Numbered from the stretch's first letter, positions 34,901 to 47,238 are shown. The stretch: DNA of 47,508 nt from Chromera velia (GCA_018398765.1 JAHBMJ010005784.1:5945-53452); one strand, 5' to 3'. The notes: generated by a model not told the origin, from the letters alone. Program-made: numbers and translations.

Positions 34901-37900
34901 CGGTGAGGAGTCCCCCCCCCCAGTTTCCATGCCCACGCCGCGCGCCGTGGCCCCCCCCTGGCAAGAGGCGGGGGTGCAATGAACCGCAAAGGACGAAGGG
35001 GGAGCGGACAAGTCTTCGGGTCAGGCAAAGCAGAAAGAGGCGGAACGCGGTCTCCTCCTTCGATAGCGCAATCTCCCCCCTCTCCTCCTTGTCCCTTTTC
35101 CTTCTGCGCCACTTTCTCTTTCTCCTCTTTCCCCAGGTCTACCCACATTGGCGGCTTGCCTTCTTTGCGTCTTTCCTCGTTCATCCAAGTACAAAGGTCA
35201 AGCTTCAGATCTCTGGGGCGACGATGATTCTGGGGACTCTCTGGGAGCAAGTGGGACTTAGGGGAATCGTGAGGGTCCGGGAAGGCCGCGGAGTCGCCTG
35301 CTTCGGGAATGTGATCGGTTTGCACTGTCAGTGCTGTGGGGGGTTGCGGCTGCTCTCTTGGGGCTTCGGCGGCTGCTGCTGCTTCTCTGAGCGCTTGCTC
35401 GATTGAAAATCTGTTTTCTTCTTGCGCGGCGGCGGGCGGACGGCTGGCAGTGGGAGGTTGCACGGCTGCGCTGGTGGCATATTGAGCCCTGAGGTGTGCA
35501 GTTTTGTTGACCTGCCGGGCGGAAGCTCTCGGAGATCCTCGGGATTCTACAGGCAGGCAGGCAGGCAGAGAGACCGTCTGTGTTGGAGGCACGTTAAGAA
35601 AGAAAGATGCATGGGAACTGCAGAGAATTTTCATCACACGGATTCAACATGGCGAGAGACTGGAGTCACCTGACACACATCCAGGAGAGAACAAAGAAAG
35701 ACATCACATGCACACCCTTCCTTACACCCAAAATCACTTACTTCACCCTGACTCACCAGCTGCATTCGTTCCTCCGAGACAGAAAGGCCCCCCCCCCCCG
35801 CCCCCACCCCCCCTGTCTCCGCCCCCCCTTCCCGGGGGCACTCCTCGTCCCCTCAGCTCACGCATCCTCTTCCGCCCCACCACACAGAAAGGGCGTCCCC
35901 CATCTGAAAGGTTCAGCCTCTTCTTGCGTGCCTCTGCCCGCTGTCTGAGACGAACAATTGAAGCGTACGGCCCGTACGAGTTGAACTCGTCGTGCCAAAG
36001 CTTCCAGCCTCCTCCCACACCTCCCAAAAGGGGTTGCGGGGGGGTCGACAGAGACACTTCCATCATAGAGGGCAGATGCCCCTTGAAACCCCCGAGGGCG
36101 AGGGCAGAGGGTCCCACAACCCTGTCCACCGCCAACTCTGCCTCTTCCGTTCCTGGCTTGAAGTAAGTCTCCCATGCGCCTGGGTGTTTCTTTCCCTGCA
36201 TGATCGCGATCTCCTCCTCTTTCGAAGAGTCGATGCGCGTCTGCCAGCGCCACAAGACTTTTCTGATTTCCCTATGAAGACGACTCTGCTTCCCTTTGTC
36301 ATCCCATGGACAGTTGTCAAAACGCAAAACGTTACGACTCGAACGGAAGAAATCGCAGTGCAAAAAGTGAGCGGTGGGGGGGGAGTGCGGAGAGTCTGGA
36401 GGAGTGCTTCGAAGCGCGACGGCGGCAGAAGAAGGACGAGCGGAGACACGACCTCCTCCTCCCTCTTTCTCGTGTGGGGCAACGGTACTCTCATGAGTCT
36501 CATCCACCTCTACATGCACTTCCTGTTGGTCTGCTTCATCAATTTGCTTTTCCTCAACATCAACCATCGCGTCAGCGTTGTGCTGCACAGCCACCCCTAC
36601 ATCAACAGCATCATTGGGGGCCGAGCAAGAGTAAGCAAAGCAGGCGCCCCCCTTCTCCCCAGGGGGCACAGCCTGAAGAGGACTGGTGGGGGACTTCGGA
36701 GAGGCAGATCCGAGGGGGGGACTCTCTGACGATGCTGCTGCAAGGGTCGGGGGTTGACGGTGATAGGTTCCACAGTCACGGCAGAGGACTATNNNNNNNN
36801 NNNNNNNNNNNNNNNNNNNNNNNNNNNNNNNNNNNNNNNNNNNNNNNNNNNNNNNNNNNNNNNNNNNNNNNNNNNNNNNNNNNNNNNNNNNNNNNNNNNN
36901 NNNNNNNNNNNNNNNNNNNNNNNNNNNNNNNNNNNNNNNNNNNNNNNNNNNNNNNNNNNNNNNNNNNNNNNNNNNNNNNNNNNNNNNNNNNNNNNNNNNN
37001 NNNNNNNNNNNNNNNNNNNNNNNNNNNNNNNNNNNNNNNNNNNNNNNNNNNNNNNNNNNNNNNNNNNNNNNNNNNNNNNNNNNNNNNNNNNNNNNNNNNN
37101 NNNNNNNNNNNNNNNNNNNNNNNNNNNNNNNNNNNNGGGGGGGGGGAGAGGCGCTCTCTCCGGGGATGCTGCTGCTGCTGTTGAGACTGAAACGGTCCCT
37201 CGGGATACACAAATGATTCATTCCGTTTCGCTCAAACCGCACAGGCTGAATCGAAGAGCCGAAGCTCCCTTCAGGAAGGGCTGACGGGGCTGCCCCAGCA
37301 GAGGCAGCAGCAGCAGCAGCACTCGTTCCTTCTTCTGTGTTTCCTCCCATCCCTTCCCCCCCGAAACTCCCAACCCCCAGTCGTACAAAGGGAAAGGGGA
37401 AAAGTCCCCCAGAGATCTCGGTGCAAAACTGAGTAAAATCCAAAAAGGTCTTTGTCTCCCCCCCCAGCACCTCAGTTGCCTCCGTCATGTCAAGAGGTCC
37501 GAGAATTTCTTTCATAAGGTCGGACATCACCCGACACCGTCTCTCTCGGAGCTTTTGTTCCTCAGACTGCACACCCATTGCCCCTCCTTGCGCCGTACTT
37601 GCATTCCCAACCCGTCTCTGCCTTCCCTCTTCCTCTCTCTGCATTGCTGCCAAACCGTTGACGGCATATGCACTGGGAGGCTCTCTGCGGTCCAGCCGAG
37701 CCGGGGTGGCACCGGGAGGCAGTGACGCGGCGGCCTGGTGCTTTGCTTTTTTGCCCTTCCGATTTTTCCCACCTTTTGGGGGGCGCAGGGGAACGGGGTC
37801 CCTCTCTGTCTCTAACATCCTTTTCTCCCTCTCCTCCTTGCCGCCCCCCCCCGGCCCGCAGTTCTCCTGCAACTGTTCTGCGCAGTCGTACTCTCTGAAC

Positions 37901-40900
37901 TGTCTCCACGCGACGGGAACGCGTGCTGCTGCCTTTGCTCCTCTCCCACCCCCTCCCCCGTTGCCCCCCCTGCCCCCTTCAGCCTGACGCTGCCTGGAGT
38001 CAGAGATCAACTCTTTCTCAAGGGCCTGCCTGCCGTACAGAAACAAACGGCTGAAACGCTTGGCAGCGTCCTTGTCGTCGGGCGTCTCGTCCCAAGGCCA
38101 GTCACTCTCACTCCCCCCGTCATCCTCCGCGTGCTCATGCCCATGTTGCTGCTGCTGACTCGTCTCTGCTGCCCCCTCTTCTGGATCTGGTGTGGGGAGA
38201 CGGAGGGGAATTACCAGAGGGGCAGAGGAGGAGGCGGAACTGACCAGCGGGATGGTCAGGGACTGAGGGGGGAGGTGGAGAGGGCCTGGGCCAGCTGCTG
38301 AGGAGGAAGAAGAAGCAGCAGACTTGGCTACTTCGCTGACTTGCTGCTGCTTCTCTTCTGCCTCTTCGTCCATCTCTGCAAGAAGATCTTCCTGTTTGGC
38401 TGCTGCTGCCTCCTCTGCCTTGACCTGTATGGAGGTCTCTCCGGGGATGCCTTTCTCCTCTCCCCCCATCGTCACATCGTCTTCGTCTACCTCGGCAAGG
38501 AGGTCTCTGTCGTCCCTCTCCTTCTCCTGCACCTCCTCTCTCTTCACAAGAGGGGGGGCTGTCTGACCACCCCTCTGTGGAGGGACCGACGGAAGCCACG
38601 AGGAAGCCTCTGCCATTGGGGGCTCCTTGATCCTCATGGATCGTGCTTTCCCCCTCCTCCACTCTGCCTCAAACGCCCTCCTCCTCTCTTTTCTATTCTT
38701 TTCCAAAGACTCTTTCAACTCTCTGACCACCTCGGGACCCTCTGATGTAGACACATACTTCTCGCAGTATATGCCAAATCGTTTCCTAGTGCACGCATCA
38801 CGATCAGGACGCACCCCACCCCCCCCCTCCCCGCCCAATGCGTCCGTGTTCTCCAGACGTTGCAGCACACTGCCTCTCCACCCGAGGGCAACGTCCTCTG
38901 GAGACAAAACACGACCTTCCGGGAGACGGGCCATCAACGCATCTGCACGTTCCAGAGGGTGATCGCTCTCGACTCCCTCCACCACAACAGACATCTGGGG
39001 AATGCGCGCCCACGCACGAGGAATGAGGTGATGCTGTTTTCCGGCCTGCAGAGAGAGAGGAGGAAAAATGGAAGCCAGGGATCAAACAGAGGAAACAGTT
39101 GCCCAGACAGACCATGACTCTGTTCTCCTGCCTGCCGCAGTACTCTACTCCGCATGCGGTTGTTTTGAAGTGCCACGATCCCTCCCTGCACCCCCGAAAC
39201 CCGATATCCAGGCAGAGAGGAAGGAGACAGCGTGGGCTCGACTGAGGAAGTGTGTGACGCGGTGAGTGAGGGGGCAAGTGAGTGAGTGAGTGGCGGTAAA
39301 TGGGGCGGGTGAATGAGTGGTAGAATCAGTGAGTGAGGAGATCGGGGTGGGGGAGAAGAGAAGAGAGGAGAAGAGAGAAAGATAAAGCACTCACGTGTGG
39401 AGGGGGGAAGGCAACGAATTGCTGGCCAACTTCGTCGTGCTCTCTCTCTGTTCTACCCGCGTGCTCAAGAAGTCTCCTCTCGAAATCTGGGAGAACTGCA
39501 AGTGTTTGATCACGTGAGAGTACCACAGGGCGACCTGTTGAAGGGCCAAGCATAGAAGGGCGGCGTCTTTGCAGACCCCTGCGCACTGCCCCCCGTCTCT
39601 GATGACCCCCCCCTTCTGATGCCTCGGAACTCTCTGAATCTAGACCTAGAGAATGGGGAGGAGAATTCTGTCTCCCTGTCCCCCCTTTGCCCAGGTCGAC
39701 AAAACGACAAACGACATCCTCCCATGACGACTGAACACCAGTCTCAATGGAGGGCAAGGTTGGAGGGGGGTAACGAAGGAGGGGCGTGAAGACAACACCG
39801 GGATCAAGCGAGAAAGACGGAAAGAAGGCGAAGGCAGAGTCTTCCTCCGAAACTCGGAGGAACGGAAGGGCAGTGTTGGATGACCTCCCATTCCTGCTTG
39901 AGGCGTGCGTCGAGGATCCACCCCTATGGTTAGTAGAGTGGGGTGGGACTGAAAGTCGAAGAGTTCCGTTGCCTGAGCGACCAGACCTGTCGCGGAGGTC
40001 GTGTGCTTTCGGACCGGCGGCTGCTTCCAGCACCTGCCAGCCTTTTGCCCTGCGCTCTCTTTTCTCACGCTCAATACTTCTCACACCCCCGTCCCTGGCA
40101 GCTGTCTGAACCGCGTTGCACAGGACACAGAGCGCGTCCAAATCCTCTTCTCGCTCCCTACTGCAGTCCCCATCACCCCTGTTAGGACTGCGTGGAGTCA
40201 TCCCCCTTCCCCCCATCTCTTCCGCCTCGATGCCCTCAAGGGCCTCCTCCATGTCCTCATTGTCAACTGTCCCCACCTGCCTCAACGCGTGTCTCCACCC
40301 TTCCTCTGAGTCGTCACTCATCATAGACAAACTCTCGTCGTCCTCCCCCCCTCCCGCCCCCCCGAGAGGGGACCGCTCCATAGGAGTCCCCCGGTCCCCC
40401 CCCACACCTCCGATGAAGGCAGAGGTGACAGGAGAAGCCGCAGAACCAGAATGAGGGGAACAAACAGCACCATGACGCTTGCTGCTGCTTCCTTGCACGC
40501 CAATATAGATTTTGGGTATTGTGTAAGGGTTCTCTTCAGTTCTCCCTAAAACCCATTCGATATTATTTTTATTTTTGTCGAATGGTGCGGGCAGATGGGG
40601 TTGAGCGTCGGTCTGCTGCTGTGTGATGTCGCTTCCCAGTCCCTTCTTTGCTGCCTTCCCTGCCTTCCCCGGAGGAAAAGAAGAAGCAGAGACAGCTGCC
40701 ACACCCCCGGCCGCTGCCCCAGGATACGGCATAACCCCTGCAACCCCGCTGCCTAAGGACCCCCCCGTCACGTCCACACCTTGCCAGAATGGAGCAGCAG
40801 CTGCGACATCCGTGCCCACTGCTTCGGCCTTCACTCTCTTCACACTGCCGTGCCCTCGACCCTTCGCATTCCCCCCCCCTCCCGTGCCCGAGAGTGACGA

Positions 40901-42734
40901 CCCAGCAAACGCGTGACTGTCCACATCCATGCCCGGATCCTCTGCAGGCTGCGTCCGCTCTGCAAATTAGTTCAAAAAAAAAGGGGGGAAGCAGAAGGAC
41001 AAATACGCATTGTGTCGGTGTGTTGTCGGTGTTTATGTGCATGTGCGAACAAAAAGAGGGGGGAAGATCTGAGAGCGAAAGGCACGCGGCACGCAGCCAG
41101 AACATTCATGAAAGGAGCGAAGAAAAGCGGGCGAGGAAGAGTGTACTGAAGAAGTTACGTTTCCGCTTCGATGTGCCGACAAGAAAGCGGACCGTGCTTC
41201 TCTTGTTACGCAAAAGTCCAAACAGCACTCTGCGAATTCCATCTTTTCGTTCTCCGTCGCACTCGCACGCCTCAGGTCGAGTCAAATGGAAAGGGAGTTT
41301 TTGCGTTTGTGAAAGAGAAATAGGTTGTTCTGGAACAAAGTTTGTTTCTTACCGACATCAACACAAGAGAACGAAATCGACTGACTTCCTCCACGCGGCT
41401 TCGCCCCCCCCTTCTTTCCTGCCTGCAGACTCGCGCCCCTCCCCCCCCCCTGTGCCTTCACTGCCAGGGGAACGTCATCCGCATCGTCCTCTTCCTCTTC
41501 TTCTGCTTCGTGCTGCTGCTGATCCGCTTGGGTCAACCACCCCGTGTCTGCTTTCCCTCTCCCTCCCCCCCTTACTGCCGCCTGTGCAGCAGAAGAAGAA
41601 GACGAGGAGGAGGAGGAGGAGGAGGAGGAGGAGGAGGAAGCGGCAACCGCCTCAGGAGGAGCGGTGGCGGCAGGAGAGAAACCGCCCTTCTGCACGTTGG
41701 CATAGTTTTTGGTGGATTTGTTTCTCTTTGGACGCCCAGTCTGCTGCTGGTCTTCCTGAGTGGCCGGAAGGGGTTCGATGGTCGTATCGCTGGGCTGCAA
41801 GTGTGGAGAGACAAGCATGTACACACACACAGAATGAGGGGTGTTGAGTGTCAACAGCAACAGGCAATAAGAACACATAAAGTGATGGACGCTTTGACAC
41901 CACAGACAGGCAGAAAGACAGACTGCTTTTTCTTTTCCTCCTTATTCTCCTGTGATTGAGCACAGGAAAAACAAAGGAAAGAAGGGGAAGAAAGACAAAT
42001 AGACAGAAGCCGCCCAGACAATGTGGATAGCAATTGGAACGATTCCACACCCCGGATGACCCTTGCGTTTACAACTCCCAACAGCGTTCACACTGGAATC
42101 ACAGGAGACTTGCGGCTGGCTCAACACGGCAAGAAACAGAAAGGGACAACGTGCGGTGAACTTGGGGCAGATTTGTATCTGAGAAGTGAGAAAGATTTGT
42201 GGCTCTCTTTTCTGTACACACTTTGCAAAACAATTGGTGACTCACTTCCGGAGAAGCTTGAGCAGTCGCCTGGTACTCTGCTCCTCCGTGATTGCTCTTC
42301 CTGGACCTGGCGGCCCAAAACACGTCACATGCCTTTTTTGCCCTTTCAAGTGCCCTTTCAACTAGCTCTCTTCTTGTCGTGTTCTCTCGCGCCGTCTCCA
42401 GGTCCTGTGGAGAGACTGGAGGATCGTATGTTGATCCGTCGGGGGAGGTCCGGCCTTCAGCGTTGGCATCGCTTTCTTGAGGAAAACAGGGGAAGAGCCT
42501 GTGCTCCTGCCCCTTCTGTCCCTTGAATCTGACCCCCAGCATCTCAAAGTCAAATGTGATGCCTGAACGACCATCTTGCATCGTGTTTTTTAGAACGTTG
42601 AACAGTGCCTTGGCCTGCTTCCAGTCAATCTCTCCATCATCGAGGGCTTCCGCCTCCCCCGCCTCCTCCTCCTCCTCCTCCTCCTCCTCTACAGGACTCG
42701 GCTCTGGCACTTGCTTCCGATTCTTCTTCGCCAT
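31945..42734 (-). CDS. Six-exon gene for a giant disordered protein (about 2,980 aa), possibly nuclear
   Basis: Exons, high to low: 42734-42246, 41794-41386, 40959-39395, 39045-35757 (344-N gap), 35546-34666, 34257-31945. Donors are GTGAGT, GTCAGT, GTGAGT, GTGAGT and GTCAGT; all phases match and the sum is 8,946 bp including Ns. The N-terminus MAKKNRKQVPEPSPVEEE has a Glu run, then a globular-looking part with DWKQAKALFNVLKNTMQDGR. Exon 2 has GRPKRNKSTKNYANVQKGG and a Ser run. Exon 3 contains IEWVLGRTEENPYTIPKIYI and DALCVLCNAVQ. Exon 4 holds long charged segments, a CRDCGTYH cysteine pair beside the gap, and FRSSRNVLRFDNCPWDDKGK. The last exons are basic and Pro/Gly/Gln-rich, ending KAPAPPK. 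Basic patches and Cys pairs suggest a chromatin or nuclear factor, but no domain is recognised. It is divergent from the UAP56 gene. Confidence 0.7.
36793..37136. other. Assembly gap (344 N) next to a G-homopolymer
   Basis: Undefined bases within exon 4 of the giant gene, immediately followed by a run of ten G. The reading frame is the same on both sides. The hidden stretch may include the partner residues of the adjacent CRDC cysteine pair. Confidence 0.98.
41596..41645 (-). repeat. Trinucleotide repeat coding for poly-Ser
   Basis: An AGG/AAG run on the plus strand. On the sense strand it encodes about 16 consecutive Ser in exon 2 of the giant gene. A shorter CTC run near 42660 encodes poly-Glu in exon 1. 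Confidence 0.85.
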
Positions 42735-43511
42735 CGTGTCAGTCCTCCTTTACGAGTAAATGTAGGACGGACAACGTTGGGCGGGTTCGACGGCGTCTCC
42801 CTGAATTCAGCTCAGTCTGAGCCCGCGCTCTCTGGTCAAGAAAAGGGCAGACAAAAAGTCCCTTCCAGATGAATAACAGAAGCTGTCACCGGGAAGAAAT
42901 CTACAAATGAGAAAACTAGGGATTCCGTCCTGGCTGGGAAATGCAGCTGAGAGAGCTAGAATCTGAGAGATGCCTGCCAGGGACACCGGCCCACAGCTCG
43001 CCTTCATCTCGTCTCCAAAAAGCTCGCGCTCCAAAAATTTCGAGACGGCTCTGAGGGCCCCGGCATGCAGTACATAGGGCCCTTTGGGCCCGGCGGCCCT
43101 GGGCCCTGGCAGGAAAATTCCGCGTCTCCACTGAATTTGCTCGAAAGTGCAAAGGGCTTTTAACCCCATGCACATTTTTTTCTGCCTCGAACCGCGATCG
43201 TGCGCGCGCGGGGATGGCTGGGGAACCGAATTAACCGCCCCCCTCCCCCCGAAGAAAAGCCAACAGAGCTAGCAATTTTAGTGTTCGTTTGAATTTCTGG
43301 ATAACAGAATCGTGGACACTCACGCTGCTTCGTTTTCAAGCTTCCGCAACTCCCTGAATTTCTCCACCAAGTCTTCAAAAAGCTTTCCCAAACAGTGTCC
43401 AAATCGGAGGAGTTCTGCATTGGTCTGACGTTTCCATCATTGCACTGACCTCATCTCTCAAATCGTTTTCTTTCGGTTTTCCCCGTCTCTCCCCCCCCTT
43501 CTAATTCAAAA
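42735..43511. promoter_or_regulatory. Divergent intergenic region, possible bidirectional promoter
   Basis: 777 bp between the start codons of the giant minus-strand gene and the UAP56-type helicase gene. It contains a GGGCCC-rich palindromic stretch at 43068-43112 and pyrimidine-rich sequence just before the helicase ATG. No TATA box is evident. The promoter role is inferred from orientation. Confidence 0.4.
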
Positions 43512-46500
43512 ATGGCTGCCGTCGCTCCCACTCAGGAGGAAGAGCTCGTCGACTATGACGAGAGCCAGCAGCAGCAGGAGGAAGAGGGGGACGCAGGAGA
43601 CAAGCAGCGAGTAGGGGGGAACTACGTAGGTGTGAGTGCGCACAGTTTTCAGGACTTCTTTTTGAAACCTGAACTTCTTCGAGCAATCAACGAGGCAGGG
43701 TTCGAACATCCATCAGAAGGTCCGCCAAAACGTCTCTGTGCCTTTGTGTGAGGTCCTGATACTTCAGGAAACCTGTCTGCTTTGGTTTCATTATTGTCGC
43801 AAAAGTCTGTTGTCACCTTCAAGCTTCATTTTTTTCTGAAGCACGTCCTTCACTGAAAACTGTTCTTCCTTTGTTTTTGTTTCGATTTTCCTCTCCCTGG
43901 GGCGCAAGACTAGCTTTGCGTATTGTCCCGTTCCTGTGGTGTCATGCTGTTTTCCTTCGTTCAATTCTCTGTCGCTTCGCCCATGCGACTGTCGATCTTG
44001 TCTCCCCGCCCAGTTTTTGGAGAAACAAAGTCCGGTTCTGCCTCTCAGCCACCCGGTTCCTCCTCCGTCGTCCTTTGCTGCTCTTCCGTAGTTTCAGCAG
44101 CCTTGTCTGGCCTCAGCTCATGTGAAAGCACGCTTTGCACCCGCCTCCACCAATGCGCCCGACATATACCCGTGCCGGTGCATACGCAGGCCGCTTTTGA
44201 AATGCTTCCGGCTTTGTCCCTCGGGCTAGGTCGTAGCTGTAATGTGCTCCACCGGCTGTACCTTTCCTTTTCACTACCGGCCGGCTCCCTTTCTTGCTTG
44301 TTGTTGTTTGACCGACCTTTTGCCTTGCGTGCGTCCTTGCAGTCCAACACGAGTGCATCCCTCAGGCCATCACCGGCACAGACATCCTGTGTCAGGCCAA
44401 GTCGGGGATGGGGAAGACGGCTGTTTTTGTGATCTCAATTCTCCAACAGCTCAACCCCACTGAGGACATCGTCTACTGTCTGGTCCTCGGTCACACCCGC
44501 GAGCTCGCGTACCAGATCAAGAATGAGTTTGACAGATTCGCAAAACATCTGCCCGCCATCCGCACAGCAGTCGTCTACGGAGGAAGTCCCGAGGAGCAGG
44601 ACGTGAGCATGCTGAAGGACTCTACCAAGATCCCCCATGTGCTTATCGGCACTCCCGGCCGTGTGAAGTCTCTGGTCAGCAAGAAGGCGCTGAACCTTGA
44701 CAAGCTGAAGTTCTTCGTCGTCGACGAGTGCGACAGATGCTTGGAGAAGGAAGGTCGGTGTTTTGAGAGGGCTCTCTCTCATCCCTTTCACTCTCACAGA
44801 TTCTTTCTCTTTCTCTTTCTGCATTTTTGTCTCAGCAAGTGAAAGCACTTCATCTCGCGTCGCGTTCTTCCCTGCTGGCTCGCGCCCTCTTTCTTCCCCT
44901 CTGTGTCTTGCCGGCTCTCCCTCCGTCTCTCGGTTGAGATCTGTAACCGTGCATCTAATCTCTTTCCTGTGACTGCAGACATGAGGACTGACATTCAGTC
45001 TATCTACTTCATGGCACCGAAGAAGATCCAGACGATGATGTTCTCTGCCACAATGAGCCCCGAGAACAAAGCACACTGCAAGAGATTCATGGGAGAGGTC
45101 AGTCCAGATGGATAGGGAGCAAGGGGATCACCTCTCCCATGATCCAGTTGTTCATTTTTGATGCACTGGGGCATCGTGAGATGTTGCAATTCCTTTGCTT
45201 TCATCAATTCTTTCGTTCTCGGCTTCCTCTCCCGATCCGTCTCCCTGTCTCTCTTCATAGCCTTTTCCCTCTCCCGCTCGGTTTCACCCCATGCCTTTCC
45301 TATTTTTCTCTCCGGTGCGTCTCTAAGAGTCTGTGCGAACGTGCGTGTGTCGATATCGTTGTGTGTGCGCAGCCGATGGAGATTTCTGTAGACTCCGACT
45401 CGAAGCTGACCCTCCACGGGCTTCTCCAGTACTACGTGAAGTTGGAGGAGAAAACGAAAAACAAGAAACTGAACGACATCCTCGACAAGTTTGAGTTCAA
45501 TCAGGTGGGGCAGTGGGGGGGGGGAGGGGGCTGCTGGCTTCTTTCGTCTCTTTTTGTGAAAATGAGTTCCGACCGTGCGGGCTGCTTGCATCAGGAAGGG
45601 GCGCAGACGTTGGATCGATCTCTCTCTCTCAGTGAAATATAGAGCATCCCTTCGGACGAGCACGCAAGCAGACCAACACGAAGGCGTGTTTCTTGTCTTC
45701 TCTTTTCTTTAGACACATCGAAAACACGCGGGGGGGAACGATACCTCTCCATGAAGAGCGAGAGGGTGCACGAGAGGGAGAAAGAGGGGTCGAAACTTAA
45801 GGGAGGGAGATCCTTGGAGGAGGCAGTGCTGATGGATGGATGGATGCAAAGGCATGCTGTGAAGGAGGGGAGGATGGCGCGTTCGTGAGAAAAAGCAGAG
45901 GGACCAGTAAGGGAGGCTGGTGCTTTTGGCCGTCTGTTCTCATGGACGATCCGTCCTTGTGTGTGTGCGGAGTTTTGCTTCTCCTTTCCAATTCCTTTCC
46001 TCTCTCTCTCCCTCTGATTTCATGAATGTCACGAACAAACGAACAGATCATCATCTTCGTGAAGAGCCCGCCCCGTGCGAAGGCCCTCAACCAGCTCCTG
46101 AACGACTGCGGATTCCCTTCCACGTGCATCTTCGGGAAGATGAAGCAGGAGGAGCGGTCAGTCAGTCAGGCAGACAGGCGGGTAGGCAGGAAGGCAGGCA
46201 GAGAGGTAGTCGGTCGGGTTTTTTTCAGACAGATATCTGCATTTTTCAGCACTTCACTGCGGGGCACATTCTGCATGGCCGGTTTTGAAGGTTCAAGGCA
46301 GAGGAAAAAAAAAAAGAGACTGCTTCATCCATCCATCCATCCAACCCATCCAGAAGGAGGAGCGGTTTGCCTCGATCGATCCATCGATCGACTCCCTCTT
46401 GTTGATGGGTCCTTCGTGAGTCAGCTGGGCGGGCTTGGAGTTTGTCTCGCCCTCTTTCCCTTTCCCTGATGGCATGATGCGTTTGGCTGTCTGGATTCAG

Positions 46501-47180
46501 ATGTGTACTTTGTGAAGACTTGATTTGAATTGGAGCCGTGACAGTTGTCTACAGCAAGATGCGAAACCTCCTCCATGTCTGGGTGACTGCAGTATTGAGA
46601 AGTACCGTGACTTCAAAGGTTTCAAGACCCGCATCATGGTGGCGACTGATCTGTTCGGCCGCGGTATTGACATCGAAAGGGTGAACATCGTGGTGAACTA
46701 CGACATGCCCGATAACTCCGATCAGTACCTCCACAGAGTCGGGAGGGCGGGCCGTTTCGGTACAAAGGGCCTCGCTGTCACCTTCTGCTCTTCCGGTGGG
46801 TGGGTGGGTGGGTCTAGGGACTGCTTGATGATTTTGTGTGTCTCTTGTAGAGACTTGATCCGCACTCCTACCTCTCCTTTCCTTCTGCCCTTTCCTCTCC
46901 TCTCCTCTCCTCCTCTTTTTCTGTCGTTTCCTTCTGTGCTTCCACTGTTTCTTCCTCTTCTTTCTTTTTGATATCCCACTTTCATACAGGACGGATGAAC
47001 ATCATCTCCTCCCTCCTCCCTCCCTGCCTGCCTGCAGAGGACGACAAGAAAGTTCTCGGAGAAGTCCAGAGCAGGTTTGAGGTGCAGATCGAGGAGATGC
47101 CAGATCATGTCGACCAGGCTCTCTACAGTCAGTCACTCACTTTGTTGTTTCTGACACAATGTTGTTTTAATTCTGGCTGA
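43512..47180 (+). CDS. UAP56: UAP56/Sub2 (DDX39B) DECD-box RNA helicase
   Basis: ATP-dependent RNA helicase of spliceosome assembly and mRNA export (TREX), nuclear. Exons 43512-43719, 44343-44753, 44979-45097, 45373-45504, 46047-46156, 46593-46795 and 47038-47127 join in phase; donors are GTCCGC, GTCGGT, GTCAGT, GTGGGG, GTCAGT, GTGGGT and GTCAGT. All family motifs are present: Q motif around [13 protein letters not shown] (67-79), motif I AKSGMGKT (88-95), HTRELA, TPGRV, motif II DECD (197-200), SAT (229-231), IIIFVKS (291-297), [11 protein letters not shown] (348-358) and HRVGRAGR (374-381). DECD rather than DEAD separates UAP56 from other helicases. About 424 residues are secure, near the family norm. 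The C-terminus is unclear: reading through the last donor adds a short tail to a stop at 47178-47180, while splicing to an acceptor near 47390 would give another tail. The start follows AAAA and begins [17 protein letters not shown], as in orthologues. Confidence 0.95.
46157..46206 (+). repeat. Tetranucleotide repeat starting at a 5' splice site
   Basis: The intron after exon 5 of the helicase begins GTCAGTCAGTCAGGCAGACA and decays into GGCA units, in register with the donor GT. Confidence 0.85.
46796..46815 (+). repeat. (GTGG)n repeat starting at a 5' splice site
   Basis: The intron after exon 6 of the helicase opens with four GTGG units, so there are four potential donors spaced by four bases. 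Confidence 0.85.
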
Positions 47181-47203
47181 GCTTCATTCATTCAACACAC
47201 ACG

Positions 47204-47204
47204 A

Positions 47205-47238
<34 letters not shown>

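Noticed and set aside
33442-35406. 654-codon plus-strand open frame
   Set aside because: Antisense to exons 5-6 and an intron of the giant gene, whose splice phases are consistent; its own sequence is Pro/Arg/Ser-rich shadow peptide.
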